Source: Aplysia californica (taxonomy: Eukaryota; Mollusca; Gastropoda; Aplysiida; Aplysiidae). Taken from it: a stretch of DNA of 64,000 nt. Under the pieces are notes generated by a model. The model saw only the letters and a program-made list of their open reading frames with translations. It had not been told where the DNA came from and ran no database searches. The translations under genes were made by a program, and so were the position numbers. Positions 11,442 to 26,446 of the stretch are shown here, in pieces; position 1 is the stretch's first letter, and each line of letters begins with the position of its first letter. The stretch is taken from positions 792,459 to 856,458 of the forward strand of contig NW_004797491.1 of the NCBI RefSeq assembly GCF_000002075.1, given 5' to 3'.

Positions 11442-13252
11442 GAATCTAATGAAGGTAGGTACTAGGAACATCAAATTAAATGACGTTACACTATGCAACG
11501 CCCCCCCCCCCCCCCCTTTTCCCCAACAAAAAAAAAATTGATAGAAAAACAACACATCAGAATAATTATATAACAAGAAAAAAAGTTACACACTAACAAA
11601 ATAAAACACCACAAAGAGTCAAAGAGGGAAAAATAAAAGTAACTAACGTATATTTCAAATCAACGTGGTGACAACAAGTTAGAAAGAGACTAAGTGAAGC
11701 TAAGGTAACTTTCTATCAAAAGTAAAGAGGTTCGGTTTCTTTCTTTTTTTTTTTAAATTTGACTTTTATTCCCCGACCAAAAAATCGAGCCACGATTGAT
11801 TGGTCGCGGCAGCGACAAACGCTGAAGCTAGTTCTATGTGTCGTTATCAATAACCCTCCGTAGATCTAGATCTAGACAGCACACGAGTGAACACAACACA
11901 TTAAGTTTAAGAGCAGCACCCTTCAAAGGCAGCACGTCATATCTGTAGCGAAAAACTGTTTGGAACTGTAGTATTTCTTTATATAAATATTTACTGCGGA
12001 CATTTTTGGACCGATTGAACCATATTGTATACGAACAATCTTTGGTAGGTCTATACTCTATATAATATCCGAAATTTGGGGGAAAGGATGTGATTTCAGA
12101 GTGTTCGGAGAAATAGTGCCCAGCTTTATTTTCCCGAACGTTCGGAGAAATAGTGCCTAGCTTTATTTTCCCGAACGTTCGGAGAAATAGTGCCGGCCTT
12201 TTAAAAATAATAATAGAGTCATCATCATCATCAATGCCTTTCACCCCTGGCAGGGTATAGGCCACATACAAGCTCCTTCCATTTATCTCTGTCCTGAGCC
12301 ATCCTTCCAAGCTCGTTCCAAGTGAGCTTCATTTCTCTCATGTCCCTTTCCACGCATCTAGCCCCTGCCTCGTGCTCCCTGTGGGTTCCACTGCAGTGAC
12401 TGTCTTGTGATGTTTCCGCTGGGCTTTCTTAAGGTGTGTCCCATCCATCGCCACTTTCTTAGTCCTATTTCTACTTCTATATCCTTTTGTCCTGTCCTTT
12501 TCCACAGCTCTTCATTTCTTATTCTTTCCTGCCACTTAATTCTTAAAATACTCCTCATACATCTCCTCATACAAATCGATTTGTACTTTCCATAGAGAAA
12601 CTTCATTGTAACTTTTATAACCTTTCGAGAAAATATGCGAATATTCATGATTATATTAGACACATAAAGTTGTATTTGGAGGAATTACTTCATAGCGAAT
12701 TGTGTGCCCGATGGATAAAATTGCAAAATTTACAGCCTTCAATTATATGCGCAGATACCATCTTTTCTGAGTATCTGCACCAATGCTATGTCGTTCGTGT
12801 TCCAAAAGTTCGACCGATTTTGACGAGGCCTTTTTTTTACAATGATTTTTTTTTCATTCACGCTAGTCCCCCCAAAAATTACAATTAATTTAGCATTGCC
12901 GACTCCAGCGCGTCTAACGAAATAACCAGACAGGTTACAACGTCCGTTCTTTTTTGAGTCTCAAGAGCAGAAATGCGTGCTTTGGGTGCACTAAATGAGA
13001 ATTACCATAAATACAAGGATACACCTTAAATTGTACGTTGAAAAGTACCAAAAATTAAGTCGGCCCAGACAGAGCGGCGATAGGGAGCTGCCCCCCGTGA
13101 CCCCGACGTGATAAGGCGCCAGGCAGGGAACCCCCAGCGGCAACTAAAATTCCGCCGCCGGTGCGCCGTGAGCGGTAAAACTTTACTTATTTTTAACAAG
13201 CAGGGGGGGGGGGGGGGTGGTGATGGTTCAGGGGGCCCCTGAATTTGACCAT

Positions 13253-13317
<65 letters not shown>

Positions 13318-16300
13318 CGCTGTTTGTCTGAAAAGAGAATGCTAATTTCAATGACAAAAAGTAATTTGAATGCTGTATTATTTTACAGTGACAGGGGGGA
13401 AAGCAGACTTTTAAGCATGATTATATTAGTCTACTAAACACTAAACCTTTGTTTTATAAAACCAAGGAAAGGAATTCTGAATTTTTAAATATGTAAAAAC
13501 TGAATACATTTTTTATTTTAAAAAATCGATTTTTATTTAAAAAATCAAATTGATTAAAATAAAAAAAATCAACTGATTTAAATCAACCCAGCTCTGATTT
13601 CAATTATGGAAAAAAAAGTAAATTGAATACTGTATTATTTTACTGTGAAAGGGAGGAAAGCAGACTTTTAAGCATGATTATATTCGTCTGCTAAACCGTA
13701 TATCTGTTTTATGAAACCAAGGAAAGGAATTCTGAATGTTGAGTAAAAACTGAATTAAAAAAAAACAAAAAACTGATTTAAATCACTGATTTTTATTCAA
13801 AAAATCAAGTTGATTTAAATTAAAAAAATCAACTGATTTAAATCAACCCAACCCTGCAAACGGGACCTTCATTCTTAAGTAGTACCCTGGGTCTAGTCTA
13901 GATCTAGAATCTATGAGAGCATTTCCAAAAGGTGGGATACCTGGGTGTGACAAATGAGGTCCAAAATCAACTTTATGTAATAAATCTTTAAATATTATAT
14001 ATAGCTTAATGAATGATTGCTCTTTCAGGCTCAGTAACTGCCAAAGCTGTTTATATATATAAATGCAATGTGGTCTTGGTTTAATTTTATTCTGACTTGA
14101 ATGACGAAAATAGCAAAAAGTTGGTTCATAACAATGATGACACAAATTTATGAATACCAGGGCTTGAATTAGGTGTTCAGGAGGGCAGGCAAAAATTGCC
14201 TCGGTGGGGCCTAAAAATCAGAGGGCACCGAGGCAATTTTCTAGGGCACCAAGGCAAAAATTATAGGTGATCATTTTGTTGAATAAAGTTGGTGATCATT
14301 TTGTTGATTAAAGTTGGTAATACTGGATCGTGCATCACAACGTTTATAATTACAATACAATTTATTCTTGCTCTCAACAAAAGTATATAGAGTTATCGGA
14401 AAATTTGTAAAATCATGAATGAAAAGTAAGTAAATCACTAGATGATCAGAATATTGAAAATATGTTGACACACAATATAGAAAAAGACTGGCTTACTATT
14501 TGTCCCTTATGGGAAAACACAAGTGATTTTAAAAAGTATCACCAGAGAAGATGATTTCAGGGAATAGTGCTCTATATTATCAGAGCGTCTATTTGTGAGA
14601 CACATCTCTTGCCACTTGGCAATGCAGGGTTCTGGGTTGAATTCTTTGATCTCAGGACCATTGGGACATATAAGCATGATCTTTTCAAGCATATCTCTCT
14701 CTCTCTCTCTCTCCTGGCGCTGTGGCTTCATAAATGGTCAGCGATGCCGACAGCACACAGGAACTCAACACTCGCCCGGGGGTCCTTGAAAAGTGCTTAA
14801 AGTGGGTTACTGAAATGTCCCAGCAGACGGGTTCTAGCACGATAGTTGGCGGGACATCTCAGGAACACATGGTCCATAGTTTCGTCCTCCTCCTTGCAGG
14901 CTCGACAGGACGGATCTGGGTTGTCCGCTGGCGCAATTTTGTGGAGATATGATCTCAGCGTGGCGATTTGTTATTGACTGAAAAAAGACAGCACTCTTTT
15001 TTAGTTGTAGTTGTATCACAAACAATTTTTGTGCCTAGATGGTATGCCTATAGCGCATATGTGCAGCAAATTGTTGGGGCGTATCAGGTATGCCTACTGC
15101 GTAGACAAACTCTCCTTTTGCTTCTTGACTCTTTAGTGATGGGAGACTAAGGTCTTCATCTTACTGACAGTTTGCATTGCCTGAATTTTTACCTTTACTC
15201 ACTCTTTCCTTCCTCAGGGATATATAAAATGTTTCTTCGAGGATGAAGCCTTGGTGTCTTTCGAAAACAAGTGAGTGAACACATTGGTTTTTGAGTGATT
15301 AACTTTTTAGAGGGGAGCTTTTCCATTATATTGAGACAAGTATTAAACTTCTGTTTTTCACTGTTTTTGGTTACATTCTTTTGATGTGTGAAGAGGCACA
15401 AAATGGTGATAGTGACTCCCATATTTTTTTAAACAAAACTAAACTAGGTTCATGTTCCAAGAGTACCAATACAGTAATAGTTTATGATTTGAGAAACACA
15501 AGAATAATTTGTGTAGATATTTATCCACCAAAAAGGGGCTTTCGATGCTTCTTAGTGCAATTTTTAGTCAAGAGATTATAAAAACGGTCATATGTCAAGG
15601 TCAAAGAAATTCCATTCTGTTCAAAAACTAAAATGATAGTATGCTCTTAATGTAGGGTTGGGTCGGGCTTGCAAAATTAGCATCCGCGAGTAACGAACTA
15701 CCCGCTGGCACTACCCGCAAACGAGCGGACGGGTAACGAACTGTCCGTTTGTGAAGAGTAGTTCGTTACTCGCTACTCGCTACACATCGGGCAGAGACAA
15801 CAGTTCGCTTAGCGAGCGAGCGGACGGGCGGACAGAGAGACTCCATGCATTCGAGCGGGCGGGCGGACGGACGGACGGGAACGACTCCTTTCATTGCCTA
15901 CTTCTTACAATCCCCCCCCCCCCCCCCAAAAAAAAAAAAAAATCACCCTCCTGCCCCACATTGTAGCTAGGCATTCATGGCGGACCCCCCCCCCCCGGCC
16001 TTTCCGATAATTGGAACGTACACAGTGTGCCCCACGCAGGAGGTGAAAGGTTACACACATAGTACTACGTCACCAGCCTCTCTCACTCCCTGTGGCACCG
16101 CTAGTGGTTTGAAACATCAGGCCTAATTAACAAACAATAGACGACGGGTCTAATCTCGCGTCGAGTATCTCGTCTGCTAGAGTTCGTCCGTTCGCCCGCC
16201 TCTCAGTGGATAAAATTGTGGAGCGGACCCAAAAAACGAACTGGCTTGAGGCTTGAGGTCCGCAGTCCGCTCGCTGAGAGAGTCAAATTGTGGAGCGGAC

Positions 16301-19300
16301 CCAAAAAAACGAACTGTTTTGAGGTTCGCAGTTCGCTCTCATGGCCGTCCGTTACCTGTTCGCTCTGACTGAGTCCGCGAGTAACGAACCCGTCCGTCCG
16401 CTCGCCCCAACTCTCTTAATGTAGCTCATTCTGTCCCAGTTACAGTTTAGTATCTGAAACCATGAAAAGTATACCTGTCTGAAAGCAAAGCAATTAAATC
16501 TAGACCCAAAAAAAAAAGACAAAATTCATGATTTTTAATACAAATTTTCTCAGAAGAAATAATTAAATTTCATCAAAGATCAAGATCATTTCAAAATTCT
16601 CAAAAATGTGAAGAATGCTTCTAATGTAGCTCACTCAATACTTCCTGAAAACGTATAGTCTAGTAACATTTTGGTTTGACCTTGAACAAATTGCTTTAAA
16701 GCTGTCTTTTGGAAAATAAGTAGATGATACCAGTCAATTAAAGATTATGAACAATCAAGGAGAATTGACATGCGCGTTTACCCCCCCCCCCCCCCCCCCC
16801 CCAATTTTTTTAAAATTGTGAAATTCGTTTTTCCCATTCCGTTATTTGTGTCAACTTTCGCTTGCCATACACTGATCCTGCACTTTTCTGAGAACTTTCG
16901 CTTTTCTGCGCGCATCATTTATTGCCTCGGTGCAGAGTCAAGCTGGTTTAGGATGGCAAACTGGTAACTCAAATGCGCCTTTCCCGCTAGTCTTCATGTG
17001 TACAATTATTACCTTTTATCTTGTCTTATAGGCTATAACTGTAGGTGTATTATAATAGGCTTCTAATTCTGTGAGAGGAAAAAATATGAGCTTAGTCATT
17101 TAGTCGGGCTATGTTTATTTTCAGCCCCTTATAAGCCTCTCAACAACTTATTCTATACCAGCCTCTTTCCCGCTGTTTGAGTACTTCTACGCCAAGTAGG
17201 TCACTGACCTAGAAACTTTAAACGCCTAGATGTACGTTTGGCGAGCATGCAGGCGGGAAGTGTGATGGTGGTACCCTTCACCTTTTTCAAGGTAAAACTA
17301 CTAATTCTCATGACAGCCTTTATTCTCTTAAGAATAACATCCAATCACGTTTCAGCTGTTACTTTCCAGCAGAAACTAGTTATAGGGGCATTATCGATCG
17401 ACAGACTTGACCCCTTTCCTTTCTTTGCGAGTTGTAGTACCAGACGCACTCTAACTGCAATTGTTATAGTATCCTCTGTTGAACACTAATTGTCTGAAGG
17501 CTTTTGTTCCATATTTTTTTACTCTCGACAACCCCGGACAATGGAAACCAAAAATGATTTTTCAAATAAAATAGCATGCAAATCCTCATGTGTATAACAC
17601 ACTCACACAAGGGCACTTTACATCTCAACAAAGCAGAAATAATACAGTTTTTAAAAACCATGGTTTATTTGTTTTGTATTTTTGTTTGCACATTTCTTTG
17701 CTCTTTCTGAAAATATATGGTTTAATAGGTACAGTATGCTGGGGAATGCAGAGCCCCAACCATCCCTTTTAGTGCACATGGTAAGATTGTACACGTTTAG
17801 CTTGCCACACCCCCCATGTTTTCATTGGCAACTGGTAGTGACTGTCCTACCAAAATAGCTTAGCGGAAGTAGGGCTAGTATTACAGTTTCACTTGACGAT
17901 TTTAATTCCATAGTATTATTGTTTTTATGAGCAAGAAGAAAAGACCTGTATCATCTGTGGAGAGGGGTTTGATGCCAAGCCAGAGTAACAGAAAAGGGGT
18001 GCAAAACCATCAACAGCATCAGTGCAAAATTTCGCGAAGCTGTGTTGGCAAAGTCAGGTGTCAATGTCCTTAAGACCTGTAGAGATCGCCACACTAACAG
18101 ACATTATTTTCCATCAAGGGATCCAAAACTAGCAAAGTAAAGCCACCTCGTAAACGTCGTGCACCAGAACAAGTCAGAGAACCTGGAAAAATCCCTTTGT
18201 GTTTGTTTTGTGGTAAAAAAGCGAAAAGAGGTATGAAAGACAGAAGCGGTCCTCCTCTGAAGTATGTAAAGACGACGCAATTCCAGGGCTCTGCCCTGCA
18301 GTTTTGCAAGAAGAGGGGTGAAACAGACAGATGGTCAAGAGAGGTAACAGGCAAGATAAAGTACATGCAGGATGTTTTTGCTCATGATGCTGTCTACCAC
18401 AACGTCCTATTACACACATTTCAGGGAAATGAAAGGAGTACCTGCTGCAAAAAATATGTGCTCTGGGCCTGGGCGACCCCGGAATGAATGCTGTTTGGAA
18501 ACTTTCCAAGCAGTTGTTGATTATCTGGAGAATGAAGATATAGAGCTGGTGACTGTCCCAGATCTTGTTAACCTCATGCAGAGATTGGTCAAGATATACC
18601 AACCCTGAAACGCTCCATTTAGTCTTAAAAAATTTTTTTTTTTAGTAGAGGGTTTTACAGCACTCGCAACTGGATAAGGTCATATGAATGCCAAGGGGTG
18701 GGTGTCAACAGAGAAGTCTTTACAGGGAGTCAGACTTACTCTGCTCAACTTTCTGGCTTCAACAGCACAAGGTCTGCTTCGACTATCAAGGCACCCCGGA
18801 AATAGTGGGTCATCGAGTGACAAATATACAAAAGAAGTAGAGGGAAATGACAATAGTAAGGATTAGGATTGTAGATCAGGCTCTGTTATGATGAGCATGA
18901 CATGATGAATCAGCCCATTTACAATTCTACAGTGCTTGAATGAGAAATGTCCCCTCTTTGGGAATGGCCTAAAGACCCTACAGTCAGTGGCACTGCCCCG
19001 GGGGTGCCATTTAGTCTTCGAATTTGAGCTGACAAACATACCAACATCGCTCTTTGAGACATCTGGACTCCCCCGTCCAGCCAGCAAGCATCTTTTGGCT
19101 GACTGCCTGTAGTCACTCTCAACTTGGGAGAATGCCAAGTTGCCAGATGGTGTCAAAGTAGTCCTTGACGGTGGTGATCTTCTGTATCGTTTTTCTTTGG
19201 GCTGAGGAATTACCTACAACCAAGTTGCGGAGAGCTACATTGACTACGTCGTTCGAAATTATGGCTCACGAGCAAGTGTGGTGTTTGACGGATATGTCAG

Positions 19301-22300
19301 CGGCCCATCCACCAAGGACGCCACACGCCTTCGGCGACAAAATGGTCGCAAAACAGCCTGCGATGTTCACTTTGATGGTGAAATGCTCACCTGTGACACG
19401 AAAGAGAACTTTCACTCTAACCCAGGTAACAAACAGCGCTTTATCTACACCCTTGCACAGTCCTTCATGGAAATTGGAATTGAAATATTCCATGCCTATG
19501 GTGATGCAGATACAAAAGCCACAGAACATATTGTTTCTGTTCTGTTGTTGGGCGAGACACTGACTTGCTTGTGCTGCTGTTGTACCACTTCCAGCCACAA
19601 GGGTGTAACAACGTGTATTTCGACACAGGAGGGAAAAAATGGGACATTGGAGCAGCACGAAAAAGTGTAGGCCCACATGTCTGCAAGAACATTCTGTTTG
19701 CCCATGCACTTGGAGGCTGCGACACCACTAGCAGCCTCTTCAACAAGGGGCAAAAAGCAACCGGTGATGCATCTGAGGGAATCTGCCGTTTTCTGTCAGA
19801 TGGCACCCGTCTTTCGCAGCGGCACCAAGCGCACCACACTAGAAGATTTCATCGAAACGGGAGAGAGAGCTCTGGTGGCTTTGTATGGTGGAGAAGAAGA
19901 CAACAGCCTAAACAAGCCGCGCTACATCAGGTACTATTGCCAGTTAGCCCACTCCAAAGCAGCAGCAGTGGACCCCAGAAGGTTGCCACCAACACACTCT
20001 ACTGCGAAGTTCCACTCCATTTGAACTTATTTTCAAGTCCAAATATGGAAACTGCTTGAAAGTGAGAAAGCTATGTCGCTGTCTGCAGAAGACTGGGGTT
20101 GGGAAGTGACAGATGGCACGCTCCTCTCTGTTTATACTGACGCTGCTGTTGCCCCTGAACACTTGCAGCATGTTGTCACTTGCAGATGCAAGACAGACAG
20201 GCTGTGGAGTAAGTTATGGGTGTCGACAGCATGGACTGGTCTGTACAGCAGCCTGTGGGGACTGTCGTGGAGAAAGCTGTACTGACAGCGTCATCAGTGA
20301 CACAGCTGCTGATTCGGATGGCGAAGACTGAGGTCAAAGGGTGAATGGGCTTTTGCAGACAACTTGCACTTTGAGGTTGGTCGAAGTTTCCAAGTCATTC
20401 CTTAAGTGAGGAACAGTGCATTCAGTGCTGTAGTTGGAGTTTTCAATCTTTCAATTGTATTGTGGAGAGATACATGCCAATGAATTACTCTACTATTTTC
20501 ATTTGTGGTTAACACTGGACCGGTTTTGGGTCATTGGCTACTTACATCATTTGAAGCATAAAAGTTACTTTAGTTTTCCAGTTTGTTATCGTTAATGCTG
20601 GTTTATATTTCGAAGTGGATTTTACTCGTTTTCGCTTATCGTGCAAGCCTTTATTCCGGTAATGGTACAACTGCGAGGTCCCTATCGAATAACCGAATAA
20701 ATTAGGAAATAATCAAATAAATTCATATGGCCTTAAAACGTGTCGCAAATCAAGTTTTCAAGATAACACTGCACTTGGACAACTAGCCCTACCGCAATTC
20801 TCAACTAACCGTAATCAGGGGAGCAGAGCCCCCCCCCCCCCTTCTGAAACGATTTATTCAATTATTTCCGATATATTTGATTATTCGATTTTGACCGCGA
20901 AATTGAATCTTTGCCTTTATTCCGCTAAAAACCATATTTTGCCCCTTTACATTTTCCTCGATTTTTGCTTGTGAGAAGGGTCGTGTATTTCCAGTTTAAA
21001 AAACATATAGTGAGCTTTAAAGCAATTAGTTCAAGGTTAGGGCATATCCGGCCAAAATATTACCAGCCTAGTATGGTTATACAGGTTTCGTGTTACCCCC
21101 AAGCACTGTTTGAAACTTTGTTTGAGCTATAAACGAAAATAGATAAAAACCTTCCTAGCAGCTCAGGGAAATCCACTATCAATAAGTTAAGATAACATTT
21201 TATCAATAGGCACTGTCAGTATCCTGCAATGGAACCATTTAGACCGAAACATCACAAACAAGATACGGTACACCAAAATACAGTCAAACCTGCCAAGACG
21301 GCCACCTGTGCAAACGGCCACTTTCCATTTCCCCCCTTGCGTTTTTTCTATATAATTTAACAGTATAAAATGGGCACCTGTCCAACGCTGTCGCGGCCAC
21401 CATATTTTAACACACAACCCCTATCACACTAAGCAATAACACCTGTCTTAGATGGCCACCTTAGAGGCTCCATTATGTTTTGTCATAAATTGTGCATTGG
21501 CCCCTGGCGTTGTGGGCGAGCCACTGTCGTTGTTGTTAGGTAGTCCCTCCAACCGATCATGTTGCATAGGCCCCTCCCACTGTTGACCAATAGCTACCAA
21601 TTTCCAGCTGCTGGTGAGGTAAGCGTGTGATCCCTCATAACCCATAAGCCCGGCCCAGAACTCGTACACAAATCGTAAGTGAGATGAGTGGTCACTGTTT
21701 ACCCAGTCTGTAACAAAGGACATCAACATGAACTTGTGACAGAAGCGTCGCTCGTTCTCCGAGTGGTGGCGACCCATGTGTTTGTTTTAACATGGCACTC
21801 TGTCTTCCTCGTCTGATAAATTTCATTTTTATTTTCACCTTTGTGCAAAATCAGAAACAAAATAAGAATTACAAACAAAATACAAACCACCACCAACAAC
21901 AACAACAAAAACAACAACAATGCGGCTACTTTCGATTAGGACCTCAGATGGGAATGGTTTGTTTTCTTCATCTTGATCAGTCCTGCTTAAGACGGCCACC
22001 TGTCTTATACGGCCACTTTTCTCCTTGACAATGGGTGGCCGTCTGACACAGGTTTGACTGTAGTGGTAACTGCAAAATACGTAATCAATAGTCACTGAAG
22101 GCACAAAAAAGCTTGCTCGGCAGATCTTATGTAAGCTCCTAAATGTCAAAAACAGTAGCTGGCATCTTCTTCTACAGCATTGAAAGGAGATTCCTAGTGA
22201 AATAATCTCCTTTTCGTATTTCTGGACAGTATTGTCTTTTCTCTAGGGACAAGTTAGGTAAATATTTAAATACATAGAATAAGGTGTGAGAAATACATGC

Positions 22301-25300
22301 TTTGAATGAAAATTTCCCTCTGGATTGAAAAAGACCCGATCTAGCTTTTGTTAGTAAAACTAATTATGTGAATGCAACATTTTCACCCACACGTTTTTTT
22401 TTCTTTAAAAGCTGGCTGCCTGATAGGACAGTGAAATTCTCACTGATACGTCTGCCCCCCACACCTGGTCAAGCCAAGCCAGAATTCAGAGAAGATGAAA
22501 AAGTTGAGGTAAGTAGTTTGGACTTGCATTTATTGATTGGATGGTTAGGCTTGTCAGATCTTTTTTTTCAGTTGAGAAGAGCATGTCTGCCAAGGGAATG
22601 GACCAGTCTCACTGCATAATGAGTTGCTTGTTAGCAAAAAATGAATGTGGGGATCAAAATTTTTGAGACGGCAAACTTAAGCATTAATTTGATCTAATCT
22701 GATGTGTGGTATTGTGATGAAATAAGGTGCTCGACAAAATAACGAAATTTTTATCAAATTGGTTCGTCCCATTGTGGGTTGGGGGCTAATAAATAAACCC
22801 ACTGCTCCGTCAGCAACAGGTGCAACCCCTCTAATGGTAAAATGTTGCCCATGAATGTCTACACTCGGATGCGCATGGACGACATTTACTTAGGTGTATG
22901 GTCTGTCTTGTCTTCTTTCTTCTTTCTTTTTTCTTCCTTCCATGAGCTGACAGGGGAATAAAATAAAAATAATTGTATGTCCCATCAAAAGGGGTATAAC
23001 ACCCGCCCCCCCCCTCTCCCCAGATGGGATGCCACTCGTACATCACTAGCTCTCTGACGTAGGGATTGCATCTTTTGACCGTTCTGGCTTTGTCTTCTGT
23101 CCTATCTTTTTTTCCGACCTGTCGAGAGAAGGTCCAGTCCAGCAAAAAATTGACCCTGAATCCCCACAACGTAAGTAAGGCACCCTGTTTATCGTGGGGT
23201 GCGACCCATGGGACCCATACAACTGGAAAAGGGGATCCTGGTGGCTGAGGTGTGGCTTCCCTCACCAACACGCCACTTTGGCCCTGGGTTCGGTCTAGAT
23301 GGGCGGGTGTAGTGGCCTACTGCACTCAATCGGTAATGACTGGTTCCCGTATGAACTGTTTTTTTTTTGGTCAGTCTTGGTTGGAAGGCGAGATTTCTTG
23401 CCAGGAGGAGGGCATGGAGTTCTCACTCAACTCATCTCCTCCAAAATCTCTCTCTTAACTTCTTCCTTCATTCTCACCACCCTCGTCATCTTCACCTCTG
23501 TCCTCACCACCATCCTCATCCTCACCACCATCATCTCCCCCCCACCCCTTGGGCAGTGCTACTGAATAACTGATTGAAGTGTCTTTAGGCCATTCCCAAG
23601 AGGGGGGATATTATGTTCTTTTGCACAGTAGAATTTTAAATGGGCTGATTTATCAATGTCATGCTCATACTGTGCCTGAGCAACATAGGGGGAACTACTG
23701 CTTTTTCTTTCCTCATCCTTACTGTAGTCATTTTACCTCTGCTTCTATTGTATGTTTGTCACTCTCTTGTGAACTGCTATTTGCTAGGTGCCTTGATAGT
23801 CGAAGCAGACTTTGTGCCGAGTCGAGAGATGAGCAGAGTAAGCCTGTTTGGACTTCTCTATTGACATCCACCCCTTGGTGCTCATATGACCTTATGCAGT
23901 TGCGAGCGCAGTAAAAACCTATTAAAACAAAAAAACGACCATCCTCATCTTCACCAGGCTCTTCTTCATCCTCATCGCCATCTACATCTTCTTTCTCACC
24001 ACTCTTTTCGTTATATGTTTCACGAAGCCGTGGAATCAGGCACTAGTCAGTTTTTGGGCATGTGGAGTTTTTGGTATCACCTTAAAGCCTGTTCATTTGC
24101 CTTGCTTTCGATGAAAGAATTGTCCATTTATCCTGAGTACATGTTGAGATATTTGTGATTGAATGAGGTGGAGTTGCCTGGTTTCAGAGGTAAAATTATT
24201 GAGAAAATGGCCGCCAAAGTTTGGTTATTTACAAAGCCTCAGAGTCTTGTGGAAACTGACAATTTACATTTTTAATGAATTTAATCAACATTTTTCAATA
24301 TAATTAACCCTGAAATGGGCTCTTAAATGGACATTTAAGATGTTGACCTAAAAAACACAATTTTGATAAAAATTGCCAAACTAGCGGAAAAGTAAATGTT
24401 TCTTTACATTTATTATTTTGGCGAGTGCCTGATTTCACCATGCTGCCTCTCATATTCATCTTCCTCTTCCTCATCCCTTACCCCCCCTTTAGGACTTCAG
24501 TCCTCCCCCCAACTGTTATTCCCCTGCAAAAAGCCTGCGCCTCCTCAAAGTTGCAGCAGTATCAAAACATTACCACGGTTGCCAAGCACTTAAAAGAAAT
24601 CAGGGAAACCTGTGCCTTCAAAGTAAAATGACAGTTCTTTAGTGGAACATTCGCTGTTTAGGTGCAAACCAGACAGAACTCTCCCTTCTTTTGGCGTTGC
24701 ACACCCCACATATCATCTGTTTATACAAGAAACTAAATTACCAACACCCACATTCACATGAAAAAATTATCAAACTTACAACTAAGCCTAATCACCTCTC
24801 GAGGCAACTTCATTTTCACTCTTTTCCTACCAGGCCAAAAGTCACCACTGGCTCACTGCTTTTTCCTGACCTATTTTTACGCCCCTACCCCACCGAAGGA
24901 AAATGTCAAAACATGGTGAAAACATCCAACACACAAACCACATGCTCCTTTTTGCATGGCATGCTACACATGTTTTTCTGTTCTGCACTTTCTGACGCAA
25001 TGTTGATTTTGACCATGTACACATTAAATATTTCAAATGTAGAAACATCAAAACTGTTTTGACATCGATAATCCAAAGAGGTTTTTTGAGTTTCTGTGAA
25101 GAAATTGGATTGTTTCATAATATATAGTTATATATCGTTATAATTGTCGATGTATACATATACACAAATTGAACTTGTAAATAATAAATAAAAGTTTTTA
25201 CCGTATTTAAAAGATTTCTATAAATGTCAGGCGGCCCTTTTAACATCGTAATAGATTTGCGGTGATCACTTTTTGGCACTTACATACTCAAAACTGAGTC

Positions 25301-26371
25301 AATTGTGCTGTTTAACACCTACTCAATAAAAAATTAGTCTAATTGGCTCAACTCCTTTTATAGTCATTTAAAAACATTTCTGTGTGGATTTTACTGAAAA
25401 ACAAACATTGGTCGAAAACGCAAAAAAAATGTTAATTAGGGACACTCAAGCCTTGGAAGTCACCCAATTATGGTGTCCATATTCCTGATTATTTTACCTC
25501 TGACACCAGGCGATCCCCACCTTCAATTATGTCGCGATAAAACTGTAGAGTCTGCCATGATGACCACCCCAGTAGCATACGCCCACCCCTGTATTGTACG
25601 GCCACCTGTACACACGGCCACTTTCCATTTCCTACTTTTATCAACCAACAGCCAAAAACACCTGTCTGAGCTGGCCACCCAAATCTGTCGTCCAAAGCTT
25701 TGTCCTAAATTTTGTATTGGCCCCTGACGTTATGGTCAATCTGTCATAATCCATTCATCTGTCAGGTCAGTCCCTCCAATGAATGAACTTATCATTTTGC
25801 ATAGTTTCTCCGACTGCTTTCCCAAGTTGACCAGTCAGTAACAATAAATTTTCAGCTGATTGTGAGGGAAGCGTGTAATCTTTTGTTTCAGTAGAGGTTT
25901 TATGGCGCTAGCAACTGCATAAGGTCATATGAGCGCCCGAAGATTACAGGTGTTACAAGTGAGTAACAAACATAGAAAGAAGAAGGAGAGATATGGATGA
26001 TAGATGTTTGATAGGAAAGAAGAAGCAGACCAAACCAGAGCACCCACCAACCACCCACGTGTAATCTTTCATAACCTATAAGCCCCACCCACAATTCTAA
26101 ACTGTTTTGAGTGGTCTGTGCTGGATGACTGTATGGATCATTGATCAATTCCTCTACAGGGCTGCATGGGTCTACTGATTTTTCCGGTAGATATCGATTT
26201 TGGGCCTGTTCTACCGCCATACTGATAAGGTGTCAAAACTACTGGTTTTGCAATTTGTGCCGAAAGAATAAAAAGAAAAAAAACATTATGCAGTGCTTCC
26301 ATTCTTCTTTGTTTGTTTTTACGGAAATCCGTACATTCCGTACTTGCCGCATCATCATTTCACCTCCATGC

Positions 26372-26446
<75 letters not shown>

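Noticed and set aside
17238-17489. Small membrane-protein-like open frame in intron 2
   Set aside because: Hydrophobic composition only; no family similarity, and it lies in intronic AT-rich DNA.
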